From: Actinomadura sp. CNU-125
Lineage (GTDB): Bacteria > Actinomycetota > Actinomycetes > Streptosporangiales > Streptosporangiaceae
NCBI RefSeq assembly: GCF_001942465.1
Contig: NZ_MKJY01000570.1
Location: 31,314-95,313 of the forward strand
Direction of reading: 5' to 3'
DNA length: 64,000 bases
A program made the position numbers and the translations under genes. The notes under the pieces were generated by a model. The model saw only the letters and a program-made list of their open reading frames with translations. It had not been told where the DNA came from and ran no database searches. Every line of letters begins with the position of its first letter. The first letter of the stretch is position 1. Of this stretch, positions 24,074 through 32,727 are shown in pieces.

Positions 24074-25026
24074 GAACCGATGCCCGCGGCGGTGTAGGTC
24101 ACGAACGCCTCCGCGTCGCCCATGACGAAGCCGTAGAACGCCTCCGCCAGCAGCAGCACCAGGTTCTCCTGGAACGCCGAGTGGACGCCGCCCTCCTCGT
24201 CGACGTACGTCGCCTCCGCCGAGATGCGGACGGTGATGTCCATCCCGACGCCGTACGCGGCCTGCGACCAGTCGCCGCCGACCGCGCGCAGCCCCGTGTC
24301 GGTGCTGGTGGACTGGCGGCGCTGCTTGCCCGACACTCCCCGCGAGTACGCCAGCGGCTCACCGATGAGGGTGCCCGCCGCGGCCATGTTCGTGCCGGGC
24401 GTGGTCGTGTCGACCAGGATCGGGCGGCCGGTCGTGTCCGTCGCCAGCAGCAGCTTCGGCTTCAGACGGGGGTCGGCGACGGTGCCGGTGAAGTCCCAGT
24501 CGCCGTCGACGACCAGGTCCATCCCGTTCACCAGGTCGGCCCACAGGCCGCCCTGCGCCTGCGTGGCGGTGCCGAGCTCGACCGTGTTCGTGGTCGCGGC
24601 GAGGTACTCGGTGAACGGACCCGCCGCGCCCTTCATCGTCTTGCCGTGGATCGCGGCGTGGTCGAACGCCCGCGCGAACGCCGTCGGCAGGTCACGCTGC
24701 AGCTGCGTCCACAGGCCCGCGGCGTTGGTCCGCACGACCTCTTCCGCCACCGGGATCAGCACGGCGATCTTCTTCGGCGTCATCTGCTTGACGTCGATGC
24801 CGCCGGACGACAGCGGCTTGCGGGCGCCCTGCCCCACCCAGTCCGCGGTCGGCACGTCCAGCGGGATCGGGATGGAGGTGTTCGCGTCGATCGAGAGCGG
24901 AGCTTCCATCGCCAGCGACATGACCGCCGACTGCTCCACCGACTTCTCGAAGATCGGGCCCGCGAGGTTCCGCGGGAGAAGGTTGCTGTCGATGTCCGAC
25001 AGCAGGATCGGGTCGGTGGTGGCCAC
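24070..25026 (-). CDS. Major capsid protein (HK97 fold)
   Basis: 318 residues. LPRNLAGPIFEKSVEQSAVM, the strand SIPIPLDVPTADWVGQGARK, MTPKKIAVLIPVAEEVVRTN (E-loop to spine helix region), FARAFDHAAIHG and a C-terminal ITVRISAEATYVDEEGGVHS match phage HK97-type capsid proteins. There is no long N-terminal delta domain, consistent with the separate scaffold gene upstream. It starts 14 bp after that scaffold gene. Confidence 0.92.
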   Translation of the reverse strand: MATTDPILLSDIDSNLLPRNLAGPIFEKSVEQSAVMSLAMEAPLSIDANTSIPIPLDVPTADWVGQGARKPLSSGGIDVKQMTPKKIAVLIPVAEEVVRTNAAGLWTQLQRDLPTAFARAFDHAAIHGKTMKGAAGPFTEYLAATTNTVELGTATQAQGGLWADLVNGMDLVVDGDWDFTGTVADPRLKPKLLLATDTTGRPILVDTTTPGTNMAAAGTLIGEPLAYSRGVSGKQRRQSTSTDTGLRAVGGDWSQAAYGVGMDITVRISAEATYVDEEGGVHSAFQENLVLLLAEAFYGFVMGDAEAFVTYTAAGIGS

Positions 25027-25040
25027 CGGTCACCCCTTTC

Positions 25041-25700
25041 TCAGCGGCCCTTGCTCTTCAGCAGCCGCGAATTGACGAAACCCGCGAACTCGTCCGCGGG
25101 GTCCTTGACTCTGGGTTGGTTGGCGCCCGACGCCTGCGTCCGGTCCGGCGCCGGTCGGCGCCGCTGCTCCGGTTCGGTGGGCTTGGGCTTGCCGAGGTGC
25201 GGCTTCCGCTCCAACAGGTCGGCGAGGTCGACCTTGATCGCGTCGGTGTCGATGTCGCCGTCGTCGGTCGCGTAGGACGTCAGGTCCAGGAGCGCCTCGG
25301 GGTCGGTCGGGTCCGCGAACGTGGCAGCCGCCAGGGCTCGCACCTCGCTCTTGACCGCCCGCGCTCGCAGCGCCCCGATCTGCTGTTCCTTCTCGCCCAA
25401 CTGAGACTGGAGACGCTCGGCCTCCGTCTGCTGCGCGGCCTTGGCCTGGCGAGCCTCCTCGGCGAGCGGCTCGAGTTCCTTCAGCCGCTTCCGAAGATTC
25501 GCCGCCTCCTGATTGGCCTTGCGGATCTTCGCCTGCGCACGTGCCTCGTCGAACGGTTCACCGGTCGCCTTGCTGCCCTCCTGGGGCTGCTGCTCGCCGG
25601 TCTCGTCACCGTCTCCGGCGGGCTCGGTTTCCTGCCGCTCCACCACCTCGTCGGTGACGTCGGTGGTCTCGGTGTGCTGCTCGGCAGCCTCTTCGGGCAT
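25041..25700 (-). CDS. Capsid scaffold protein
   Basis: 219 residues. An acidic N-terminus (HTETTDVTDEVVERQETEPA) is followed by a long coiled coil (AQAKIRKANQEAANLRKRLK to EAERLQSQLGEKEQQIGALR) and a basic Pro-rich C-terminus (KPKPTEPEQRRRPAPDR) that can bind the capsid shell. ATG 25700 has GGAGGG upstream. Composition and position before the capsid gene identify it. Confidence 0.88.
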   Translation of the reverse strand: MPEEAAEQHTETTDVTDEVVERQETEPAGDGDETGEQQPQEGSKATGEPFDEARAQAKIRKANQEAANLRKRLKELEPLAEEARQAKAAQQTEAERLQSQLGEKEQQIGALRARAVKSEVRALAAATFADPTDPEALLDLTSYATDDGDIDTDAIKVDLADLLERKPHLGKPKPTEPEQRRRPAPDRTQASGANQPRVKDPADEFAGFVNSRLLKSKGR

Positions 25701-25705
25701 AGGGG

Positions 25706-26164
25706 TTAACCCTCCAGGGGTTGGGATGTGGCAATCTCCCGCTCCAGGCGGGAAGTCGAAGGCCGGTAGCGGTCCCACCACCGGTCGATCACAGGGCCTG
25801 TCCACGCAGGCCGCCTGGCGGCAGCGGCCCGGGACCTGGCCTCATCTGCGGCGGTCGCCAGCACCACCACCTCCGTGGCGCCCAACGCCGATGCATGACG
25901 GTTGCGACGCTCCGGCTCCGGCATCGTGCGGATCACCCACGCCGTGCCGGACTTCATCCGGGCGACGAGAGTCTCCTCAGCCACCCGGACCCGCCGCGCC
26001 TGCGCACGCACATGCTCGGGATGATTGTGGCTGTCGGAGGAACCGAGCCGCTGGCAGATCCCATCTAGGTCCACGACCCGGTCGCCCGGTGCCGCGTGCT
26101 CCGCGACCCATGTGGTTTTGCCTGCCGCCGGTGGGCCGCACACCAGCACGACCCGGCGCGTCAC
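25706..26164 (-). CDS. Small P-loop ATPase/kinase-like protein
   Basis: 152 residues. Walker A is CGPPAAGKTTWVAEHAAPGD; DLDGICQRLGSSDSHNHPEH and a C-terminal RPAWTGPVIDRWWDRY are typical of AAA_33-type kinases and similar phage proteins. GTG 26164 overlaps the stop of the MuF-like gene. A P-loop kinase between MuF and scaffold is also found in other actinophages; its substrate is unknown. Confidence 0.75.
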   Translation of the reverse strand: MTRRVVLVCGPPAAGKTTWVAEHAAPGDRVVDLDGICQRLGSSDSHNHPEHVRAQARRVRVAEETLVARMKSGTAWVIRTMPEPERRNRHASALGATEVVVLATAADEARSRAAAARRPAWTGPVIDRWWDRYRPSTSRLEREIATSQPLEG

Positions 26165-27066
26165 GACACCCGCAGCAGCCGGTAGAAGTTCGAGATCGTG
26201 TCGCCGGGCATCGCACGGGCCTGCTGGTACTGCTGCTCCCACAGTTCGATCTGTGGCTGCGGCTGCCACTCCTCCCCCTCGAAAAGCGGAGTGGCCCAGC
26301 AGCGGCAATGGTTGTGGTACTTGAACTCGCCTGCGCCGGCGAACTCGCTGTTCGCTGCCCGGCCGGCGGTCTGCTCGTTCTTGTAGACCGCGCCTCTGAT
26401 GGCCATCACCCGGCAGAACGCGCACGCGTCCGGTGCCGCCCTCCGCGCAACAGCGACTGCGGCCCGGTCCTCGGCAACGGCGTCCACGATCGCGCCGCGG
26501 CCCACATCCCCGACGAGCCGCGATGCGATCCCGTCGACCTTTGTCCGGGACGCTCTCGCCTGCCCCGCGGGATCATCGGCCGCCGGTTGCGGTTCTGGGT
26601 CGGCGATCTCTTCGTCGAGGTGGTCTTCGCCGATCTCGGCGAGGTCGTCCTCATCCAAGTCGGCGAGGTCGGCTATCGCGGCTTCTTCTTCGTGGGCGAT
26701 CTCCTCCAGTTCCCGCTCGAGCGCCACGGCGTTGTCGAGCAGTTCCTGGTCCCAGAGATTCTTGGTCGCCCACCGCAGCGAGTTCTCGATCTGGTCCGGG
26801 TCTGGTTCTCGCAGCAGCGTCGTCGGTGACCGCCCCGAAACGCCGGCAGCGGCACGTTCGGCGTCGTAGTAGTCGAGCGCCATCGCGCCCGCGGCCTGCC
26901 CGTACCGGTCGATGACATCGTTGACCGCGGCGATCCACTGCGGCATCGTCCCTGCAAGCCGCGCCGGGTTCAGAAGCCGCCACGTCCCCGCGAGCTCACG
27001 CAACATCAGCACGCTCAGGCCGGTCTGCGCGGCCTGCTGCTCACGCGACGCGGTCGGCGTCGCCAT
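26161..27066 (-). CDS. MuF-like minor head protein
   Basis: 301 residues. The N-terminal helical part (EQQAAQTGLSVLMLRELAGTW, WIAAVNDVIDRYGQAAGAMA) and a C-terminal Cys/His motif (ACAFCRVMAIRGAVY through FKYHNHCRCWATPLFEG) are the VG/MuF minor head pattern. An acidic linker (DLDEDDLAEIGEDHLDEE) separates them. These proteins sit in the capsid near the portal and may be injected. It overlaps the 3' end of the portal gene by 26 bp. Confidence 0.85.
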   Translation of the reverse strand: MATPTASREQQAAQTGLSVLMLRELAGTWRLLNPARLAGTMPQWIAAVNDVIDRYGQAAGAMALDYYDAERAAAGVSGRSPTTLLREPDPDQIENSLRWATKNLWDQELLDNAVALERELEEIAHEEEAAIADLADLDEDDLAEIGEDHLDEEIADPEPQPAADDPAGQARASRTKVDGIASRLVGDVGRGAIVDAVAEDRAAVAVARRAAPDACAFCRVMAIRGAVYKNEQTAGRAANSEFAGAGEFKYHNHCRCWATPLFEGEEWQPQPQIELWEQQYQQARAMPGDTISNFYRLLRVS

Positions 27067-28462
27067 CCTCGACCTCTACCGCCGCACGCCGACCGAGGCG
27101 CTCCCCGATCCGGGCGAGCTGAGCACGGCCCGCAGACCGCTGTCGGTCGGCGCGGACCCGCTGCCGCTGAGCCTCCGTCAGCCCGACCATCTCCAGCGCG
27201 ACCTCCGAATCCGCGGGGATGATGCCGGCCTGCACCAACTTCACCGCCGCGTCGGTCTGCGCCGCGACCGTCGGCGTCGCCGGATTCCGCCACACCGTCT
27301 CAATGCGCCGCGCCCGCTCCGGCACCTCGCCCCGCCAGATCAGCAGCGCCAACTGCAGGACCTGCGCCCACGGAGTGTTCAACATCGTCTGCTTCCGCTC
27401 GGCGCGCTTCACCAACTGCGCCTCCGTGGAGCGGATCGCGTCCGCGCTGGCGGGGTTGTCGGTGGTGTAGCCGAGATAGTGCGGCGGCAGGCCCAACTGC
27501 GTCGCCATGATCCGCGCATACAGGTCCACGATCTTCGTGTACGCGGACGGGTCGTACGCGGCGAACGTACCGACCTGCGGGACCTCGCCCTCCTCGTCCC
27601 GCTCGAGCGCCAGCACCCGACCGATGTAGGTCTCCCACGCGCTCTTCGCGTTGCCCTCGGCATCCTGAAACGCGCTCTCGGACGCCCCGAGGATGTACCG
27701 CTGCGGCGCCCCGTAGAACTCCCGGGCGACTTCCATCCCGAGTAGCGTCCGGCACGCCGCGTCCGTGATGCCCATGACCGACGACGTGATCTCGCTGCGG
27801 CCAACCCGCTCCGACGTCCGCTGCCGATTCGCGAAACGCACCACCGGCACCATGCCGAGTCCGTGCATGTCCCGGTCGACGACCTCCCAGCCGCCCGAAT
27901 CCGACTGCACCACGTACACCGTCTGGTCAGGGAGATACAGCGTCGCCGCCTGCTCCTCCCCCACCTTGTAGAGGCGCAGCGACGCCCGCACCGCACGCAG
28001 CCGCGCGTCGTAGTCCACCGTCATGTCCATCGGCGACTCGACCGTGATCAGCGGAGGCGCCTCCGCGTCCTCCCCCGACCCGACCGCGGCGTACGCGCGA
28101 CCGTAGATGAACGAGTCCAAGTGCCCGAGCTCCGACTCGGCCAGCAACTGGTTCGCGGTCGCGATCTCCTCCAGCTCACCCGACGACGCCGGGTCGCCCG
28201 CGTACCGCCACGCCTCGATGTCGAGGCGCTGCTCGAGCGCGTCCACGCCGATCTGCGGCCACCCGATGACCGTGTGGAGGCCCTGAAGCTGCGGCGGGAT
28301 GCTGATCTTCAGGTCCCGGATGACCTGCTCACCGTTGTAGTAGCAGTCCCGCAACTCCAGCGGGAACCGAGCCGACATCAGCTCCGCGCGCAGTGCGTTG
28401 ATCAGGCGGGTCTCGTCGTCGGACAGGTCCAGCAGACGTAGTTCCGGGACGGTGACCGTCAT
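27041..28462 (-). CDS. Portal protein
   Basis: 473 residues (SPP1 gp6-like family). ATG 28462 overlaps the terminase stop (ATGA). Key segments: NALRAELMSARFPLELRDCY, NGEQVIRDLKISIPPQLQG, a stem-helix region around KIVDLYARIMATQLGLPPHY, LGYTTDNPASADAIRSTEAQ (typical portal motif) and ALLIWRGEVPERARRIETVW. It forms the dodecameric DNA gate. Confidence 0.93.
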   Translation of the reverse strand: MTVTVPELRLLDLSDDETRLINALRAELMSARFPLELRDCYYNGEQVIRDLKISIPPQLQGLHTVIGWPQIGVDALEQRLDIEAWRYAGDPASSGELEEIATANQLLAESELGHLDSFIYGRAYAAVGSGEDAEAPPLITVESPMDMTVDYDARLRAVRASLRLYKVGEEQAATLYLPDQTVYVVQSDSGGWEVVDRDMHGLGMVPVVRFANRQRTSERVGRSEITSSVMGITDAACRTLLGMEVAREFYGAPQRYILGASESAFQDAEGNAKSAWETYIGRVLALERDEEGEVPQVGTFAAYDPSAYTKIVDLYARIMATQLGLPPHYLGYTTDNPASADAIRSTEAQLVKRAERKQTMLNTPWAQVLQLALLIWRGEVPERARRIETVWRNPATPTVAAQTDAAVKLVQAGIIPADSEVALEMVGLTEAQRQRVRADRQRSAGRAQLARIGERLGRRAAVEVEDGDADRVA

Positions 28463-30120
28463 GACAGTACGACCACCCTTCCCTTGCCTGCCGAGCGTCG
28501 TCTGCGCAGGCGTTTCTGCCACTGTGGGCTGTTCAGCAGGGTCCGCCGCACCATCCGGGCGCCGATCATGCAGACACCGGCGTCGATCTTCAGTGGCGAG
28601 TCCGGGGTCTCCTTCGACACCGACACGCCCCACCGGTTCGGGTGCCGCCGCAGATTCACCACATGCCGGGTCAGCCGAGCGTCGTCGTCATGGGTGAACG
28701 CCTTCTCTCTGATCTCCGCCTCCACGAGCTCGGCAGCCATCGTGAAGTCGTAGACGTGAGATCGCATGTCCCACGCGATGGGCTGCGGATCCTTACCCGT
28801 CGGCACCGCCATGATCAGAAGCTTGTCGGCGTACCGCGTAGGCCACGTGACCTTCGCGAACCCCTCCCACTCCTTCACATCGGCGAAGAACGCCAGCACC
28901 TGCCAGCGGTCAAACGCCTGCTCCACGGCCGCGTCGACCTGCGCGACGGGCACGACGTCGTTGCTGTCGTGGGATGGGTTCGGCTCCCAGATCCCGATGG
29001 TGAAGACGTGACCGTCCTCGACCCGGCACCCGACCAGCGCCGTGGCGTCGCGGCTCTTGCTGCCGTCGAAGAACATGACGATCTCTTCGCCGTCGGCCAC
29101 CTGCCGCTTCGGGTCGGCCAGCACGGTCCAATCCTGAGGCACCAGCCATGCGTCCTCGGGGGCGGTCGGCCAGTTCAGGTACTTGCGCTTGGAATCGTCC
29201 GGCCGAGACTGCGGATCCCAGATCCGTTCCATGATCGGGCGGATCTGCTGCCAGAAGCAGTCGTCATACACGAACTTCAGGGCCCGTTCCAGCGACTCTG
29301 GATCCTTCATGTCGGTGTCCGGGGGCGCGATCCGAGCGTCGTACAAGATCCGCGACTCGCCGCGGGTCCGGCCCTCCTCCTGCGCCACCCACGCATCCCA
29401 CGACGACTCGGCGACCGAACCGATCCCGGGCTTCCACGCGTTGCAGGTCTGCAGCATCCGGGAACCCGACTTGGTCAGGTTGTCCTCGAGCGTCGCCACG
29501 AGTTCTGGGCCACCGTTCGCCGGCCGCCAGTGCTCGGTCTCGTCGGCCACGATGAAGCTCGCCTCGGCGCCCTCCGCCGCGGTCGACGAGGACGTGATGA
29601 CCTCCAGCGTCCCCTCGGGCGGCTTGTAGTACTTGACCTTCCCTGGATCCAGCGAGAAGTCGCGTACGAGCTTCGAGCCCTTGGCGGCCAGGGCCCGCAC
29701 CATCCGCATCGTGTTCGCCGTCTGCGACTCGGCCGTCGCGGCGATCTGCACGAGCGGCATGTCCACCGGCTTACCGACGCAGCCGCCGGGCCTGTCCGGG
29801 GCGAAGTCCTTCAGCCGCACCGGCGCCGTGAACTCCGCGAGCGCCAGCACCGCGGCGAACGGCGACTTCCCTGACCCCTTCGCCAGCCGCCGCACGGCGT
29901 GGCGGAACAGCCAGTTGCCGTCCCCATCGACGGCGTACCACCACAGCAGGAAACGGATCTGCGACTCCACGAACGCCCAGCGCTGCCCGGCCCGCGGACC
30001 GTTCGGGTGCCGCAGATAGGTGGACGCCCACCCGACCACTTCCCACCCGAGCGTCAGCTCCGGGACGCCCTGAGGAACCGTGACGAGCCGGTTAGCCGGA
30101 GAGACGACGCTGCCACTCAT
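28459..30120 (-). CDS. terL: Terminase large subunit
   Basis: 553 residues; packages DNA. The ATPase part has VRRLAKGSGKSPFAAVLALA (Walker A), SFIVADETEHW (Walker B and E) and a motif III LQTCNAWKPG; the nuclease part has VMFFDGSKSRDATALVG (first acidic site), LAFFADVKEWEGFAK and the C-terminal HVVNLRRHPNRWGVSVSKE. The family resembles actinophage large terminases with intact catalytic residues. It overlaps the small terminase by 29 bp and the portal by 4 bp. Confidence 0.94.
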   Translation of the reverse strand: MSGSVVSPANRLVTVPQGVPELTLGWEVVGWASTYLRHPNGPRAGQRWAFVESQIRFLLWWYAVDGDGNWLFRHAVRRLAKGSGKSPFAAVLALAEFTAPVRLKDFAPDRPGGCVGKPVDMPLVQIAATAESQTANTMRMVRALAAKGSKLVRDFSLDPGKVKYYKPPEGTLEVITSSSTAAEGAEASFIVADETEHWRPANGGPELVATLEDNLTKSGSRMLQTCNAWKPGIGSVAESSWDAWVAQEEGRTRGESRILYDARIAPPDTDMKDPESLERALKFVYDDCFWQQIRPIMERIWDPQSRPDDSKRKYLNWPTAPEDAWLVPQDWTVLADPKRQVADGEEIVMFFDGSKSRDATALVGCRVEDGHVFTIGIWEPNPSHDSNDVVPVAQVDAAVEQAFDRWQVLAFFADVKEWEGFAKVTWPTRYADKLLIMAVPTGKDPQPIAWDMRSHVYDFTMAAELVEAEIREKAFTHDDDARLTRHVVNLRRHPNRWGVSVSKETPDSPLKIDAGVCMIGARMVRRTLLNSPQWQKRLRRRRSAGKGRVVVLS

Positions 30121-30526
30121 CGATCGCCGTCACGCCCGCCTGCTCATCCGGGTCCGCCTTCGGAGCCCGTTCCAACTCGATGCGGAGCCGACGACGGTCG
30201 CCCTCGGTGGTGAGGAGACTCGACATCCCCGACAGTACGGCCGCGAACAGCTGCGCCGAGAACCGCCCGGCCTCCAGGTTCCGCGACATCGCCTCCGCGA
30301 CGAACCGTGCCGTCTGCCAATCGGACGGCTCGTAGAACACTGCCTGACCTGACTCCCCCAGCGAGCGGAACCACTCCCGGGCGATCTCGTGCCAGTGCTC
30401 GTCCGGCTCCATCGCCGGCACGGTCCCGGCATCCACCTCGACCTTGGTGACGTTCTCCTGTTCCGCCTTCGTGCGGTGGCCATGCCGTTGGTCAGAGCGC
30501 TTACCAATCGGGCCTCGAGCTCCCAT
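30092..30526 (-). CDS. terS: Terminase small subunit
   Basis: 144 residues. ATG 30526 (MGARGPIGKRSDQRHGHRT) follows GGAGGT. The body has EHWHEIAREWFRSLGESGQA, WQTARFVAEAMSRNLEAG and SLLTTEGDRRRLRIELERA, the actinophage P27-type small terminase pattern that recognises packaging sites. It starts the leftward packaging/head operon, with about 415 bp of repeat-bearing non-coding DNA upstream. Confidence 0.85.
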   Translation of the reverse strand: MGARGPIGKRSDQRHGHRTKAEQENVTKVEVDAGTVPAMEPDEHWHEIAREWFRSLGESGQAVFYEPSDWQTARFVAEAMSRNLEAGRFSAQLFAAVLSGMSSLLTTEGDRRRLRIELERAPKADPDEQAGVTAIDEWQRRLSG

Positions 30527-30941
30527 ATCGACCTCCTGGGTCACGCGCCACCAGGGCACGCAGGGCAACTACGTAGGGTTACGAACATCGGGGCTCATCG
30601 GCCCCAAAACCTGGGATGGATCTCCGGCGCTATACGAGGCCGGTGCGGGGTGAGGGGGGCGAGGGGGCGATCCCCCACCCGCAGTAACACAGAGTGACGA
30701 TCTTGGGGGGTGCTGGAGGGGCCCGGTTGGGCGGCCGGGAGGCCGGGTCGGCGGTGATCTTGGACGGCTGTCAATGCGTTGTTGATCTTGTGTTCGCTGT
30801 GATGCTCGTGATCGCTGTCGTGTCGTAGCAGATGGTCATCGGCGTTGGCTGGTGTGCTGCTGCCTGTGACCTGGTGTGCTGCCGTGCTGCCGTGCTGCCC
30901 CGTCGGCCCGCCCCGTGCCGGCTGGTCGGGTGTGGTGCTGT
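30527..30941. other. Non-coding, repeat-bearing region upstream of terS
   Basis: No coherent gene is seen on either strand in this 415-bp stretch. Row 30849-30899 holds direct repeats: CTGGTGTGCTGC at 30849-30860 and 30871-30882, then GTGCTGCC three times in tandem (30876-30899). A G-rich run lies near 30,650-30,670. It may contain the late promoter and/or the packaging start recognised by the small terminase. Confidence 0.5.
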
Positions 30942-31193
30942 CTAGGGTTCGTCTGGTCCGACGAACTGGGACTGACGAAGGATCTCCGAAGCAGCAGTGA
31001 TGAGGGCAAGCTGGTCGAGCCAACTGGTTCCCTCGCTGTTGGAGACCACGACTCCGACCTCACCGTTGCTCGCTATCACCTTGCTGACCACGACCGCGTT
31101 GGCGACCAGGTCTCCGTCGGCGAGGTCGAGGGTGACTCCGAGGTTGCGGAGGATCTGGTCGGCAGGTTGTGCGGGCATGCGGTTCCCGGTCAT
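30942..31193 (-). CDS. Hypothetical protein, 83 aa
   Basis: A soluble protein with a heptad-like middle (GDLVANAVVVSKVIASNGEV, GVVVSNSEGTSWLDQLALIT, AASEILRQSQFVGPDEP). The start at 31193 is preceded by GACACATG-type sequence and an acceptable site. It is conserved-looking in composition but no domain is recognised. Gene order (unknown, small basic protein, HNH) is typical of DNA just upstream of actinophage terminases. Confidence 0.65.
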   Translation of the reverse strand: MTGNRMPAQPADQILRNLGVTLDLADGDLVANAVVVSKVIASNGEVGVVVSNSEGTSWLDQLALITAASEILRQSQFVGPDEP

Positions 31194-31229
31194 GTGTCGG
31201 TGAAAGTCGATACGTGAACGTGTTGTGCG

Positions 31230-31466
31230 TCAGCGTCGCTTGCCGACGTTGGCTCGACTGCCTGTGTACGCGCCCGTGTTCCTGCGGTGGAGGCGCTGGC
31301 AGTAGCCCTTGGCTCGGGCACCCATGTACTTCGACAGGGCGCGGTTGCAGCGGGTCCAGTCTCCGGGCGTGCCCCACCGGATTGTCGCGTTGCCCTTGCC
31401 GCCCTTGGACCAGTAGCGGCGGAGCGTCTCTGCGCTGCCGGGTTCTCTGCCGCGTCGCGTCGCCAT
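31230..31466 (-). CDS. Small basic protein next to terminase/HNH
   Basis: 78 residues, about a quarter Arg or Lys. ATG 31466 has GGAGG about 9 nt upstream. Segments TRRGREPGSAETLRRYWSKG and ATIRWGTPGDWTRCNRALSK, then AKGYCQRLHRRNTGAYTG, match a conserved actinophage family of unknown function found beside HNH and terminase genes. A nucleic-acid or packaging role is possible. Confidence 0.75.
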   Translation of the reverse strand: MATRRGREPGSAETLRRYWSKGGKGNATIRWGTPGDWTRCNRALSKYMGARAKGYCQRLHRRNTGAYTGSRANVGKRR

Positions 31467-31513
31467 GATGTTCGCACCTCCGTCCGTTGGTTGTTCCCGC
31501 CGCAGGGCGGGGA

Positions 31514-31825
31514 TCACGTGCGGAGTCCGGGGTGTGGTTCGGGTGGGCGTTGCCGCTTGGGCTTCTTCACCTGCGCCGCCTTGCCGCCCTCGCTGCTCGA
31601 CTTGTAGACGTGGCACCGCGGGCCAGTACGCCTGCCATGGATCGGGGCGAGGGACTCGATGCGGTGGTCGTCCCCCGCGACGATGTGGTCGATCTCGTCG
31701 GCGCCCGGTAGTCCGCACACGTGGCAGGTGTCGCCGTGGATGCGGAACACCTCGGCGCGGCGGGCTGCCCAGTCGCGTGGGAGGCGCGAGGCGCGGTCGG
31801 AGTTCGCCCATTGCCCGTTCGGCAT
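31514..31825 (-). CDS. HNH endonuclease
   Basis: 103 residues. ATG 31825 follows GGGGGAGA. C-x2-C zinc ligands (CHVCGLPGADEIDH) and the HNH core IDHIVAGDDHRIESLAPIH...CHVYKSS are intact, with a basic Pro-rich tail. HNH proteins encoded beside terminase genes are needed for DNA packaging in several siphoviruses, so this is probably a packaging nicking enzyme rather than a homing endonuclease. Confidence 0.88.
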   Translation of the reverse strand: MPNGQWANSDRASRLPRDWAARRAEVFRIHGDTCHVCGLPGADEIDHIVAGDDHRIESLAPIHGRRTGPRCHVYKSSSEGGKAAQVKKPKRQRPPEPHPGLRT

Positions 31826-31879
31826 GGTCTCCCCCTTGGTTACTGAGGAGTATGGGTGCCGTGTTTCCGCAGGTGACAT

Positions 31880-32569
31880 TCACGCCACCTGGCGGTTCAC
31901 GGTTCCTTCCGTGAGCAGCGCCCTCATCGTTTCGGGGTCGCCGTCGGCTTGGTGGTACCGGTAGACGAGCGCGAAGTTGTCGCGGTACTGGTCGCCTTCC
32001 TTGACCGCGGACTCGTGGTGCAGGGCGTACACGCGGCCCTCATGCCGGGCTGGTGGGGCGCCGAGGAGCGTGGTGTGGGCCGAGTACCAGGCTGCGTCTT
32101 CGCCGCCCCAGCCGAGGAACCGTTCGTCCTGCCCGTGGTGCGCCCACCACGTCTTCGGGGTTGTGACGTAGACGCCGGAGCAGGCGCCGGCCACCACGAA
32201 GGCGTTGCATGCTTCCAGCGGGCGGCCCGCCTGGTATTGGCGGGTGCCGTCCGCGCGGAGGGACCGGTACTCGGTGTAGGGCAGATGCACCCGGTCGTCC
32301 GTCACTGCGGCTTCGATCGCGGCGGTGAGCGGGCCGTGTTCGGGGAGGGTGTCGGCGTCAGCGAGGACCACAACGTCGTACCTGCTGGCTTCGCCGCGGC
32401 GGACGCCCTCGTTGCGGCACGCGGCGAGGCAGAACGGTTCGTGCGCGGTGTCGACGTTCAGGAAGTCGGCGTCGGGCAGCAGGTACCGGTAGCGGGCCGT
32501 GGTGATGTCGTGGGCGTAGACGCGGTCCGGCTGGGGACGCCACGGGATCGCGACGAGGACGCGGGTCAC
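31880..32569 (-). CDS. Glycosyltransferase family 2-like protein
   Basis: 229 residues from GTG 32569, which overlaps the stop of the small gene upstream. RVLVAIPWRPQPDRVYAHDI is the first strand; VVVLADADTLPEHGPLTAAI carries the D-x-D metal/nucleotide-sugar site; FLGWGGEDAAWY is the typical acceptor-site E-D motif of polypeptide-GalNAc-like transferases (GW-G-x-E-D). It probably adds sugars to virion proteins or DNA bases together with the 35130-37967 cluster. Confidence 0.82.
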   Translation of the reverse strand: MTRVLVAIPWRPQPDRVYAHDITTARYRYLLPDADFLNVDTAHEPFCLAACRNEGVRRGEASRYDVVVLADADTLPEHGPLTAAIEAAVTDDRVHLPYTEYRSLRADGTRQYQAGRPLEACNAFVVAGACSGVYVTTPKTWWAHHGQDERFLGWGGEDAAWYSAHTTLLGAPPARHEGRVYALHHESAVKEGDQYRDNFALVYRYHQADGDPETMRALLTEGTVNRQVA

Positions 32570-32727
32570 GGAGAGGCGCCCATGCTGGCCGCGATGATGG
32601 TGCACACCATCTGCATTGCTTGCGCGCCGGTGAAGCCGGCGGCAACGTACAACTCGTACACCTCGTGGAGTTGGACGGCCATCGCGGCGAGGTCGGTGAC
32701 CGGGTCGGCTGGCATCCTGTCGGCCAT
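32566..32727 (-). CDS. Small hypothetical protein, 53 aa
   Basis: ATG 32727 overlaps the stop of the upstream gene by one base and its TGA overlaps the GTG of the glycosyltransferase. It reads DPVTDLAAMAVQLHEVYELY then AAGFTGAQAMQMVCTIIAAS. It is too short for usual ORF lists, but the double overlap and helical pattern support it. It resembles small helical phage proteins with a repeated G-F-T/S-x-x-Q-A motif. Confidence 0.65.
   Translation of the reverse strand: MADRMPADPVTDLAAMAVQLHEVYELYVAAGFTGAQAMQMVCTIIAASMGASP

Noticed and set aside
30595..31023. 142-codon leftward ORF upstream of terS
   Set aside because: Composition (His/Thr/Pro/Arg-rich) is that of a shadow of GC-rich non-coding DNA with repeats; it overlaps the better-supported 30942 gene.
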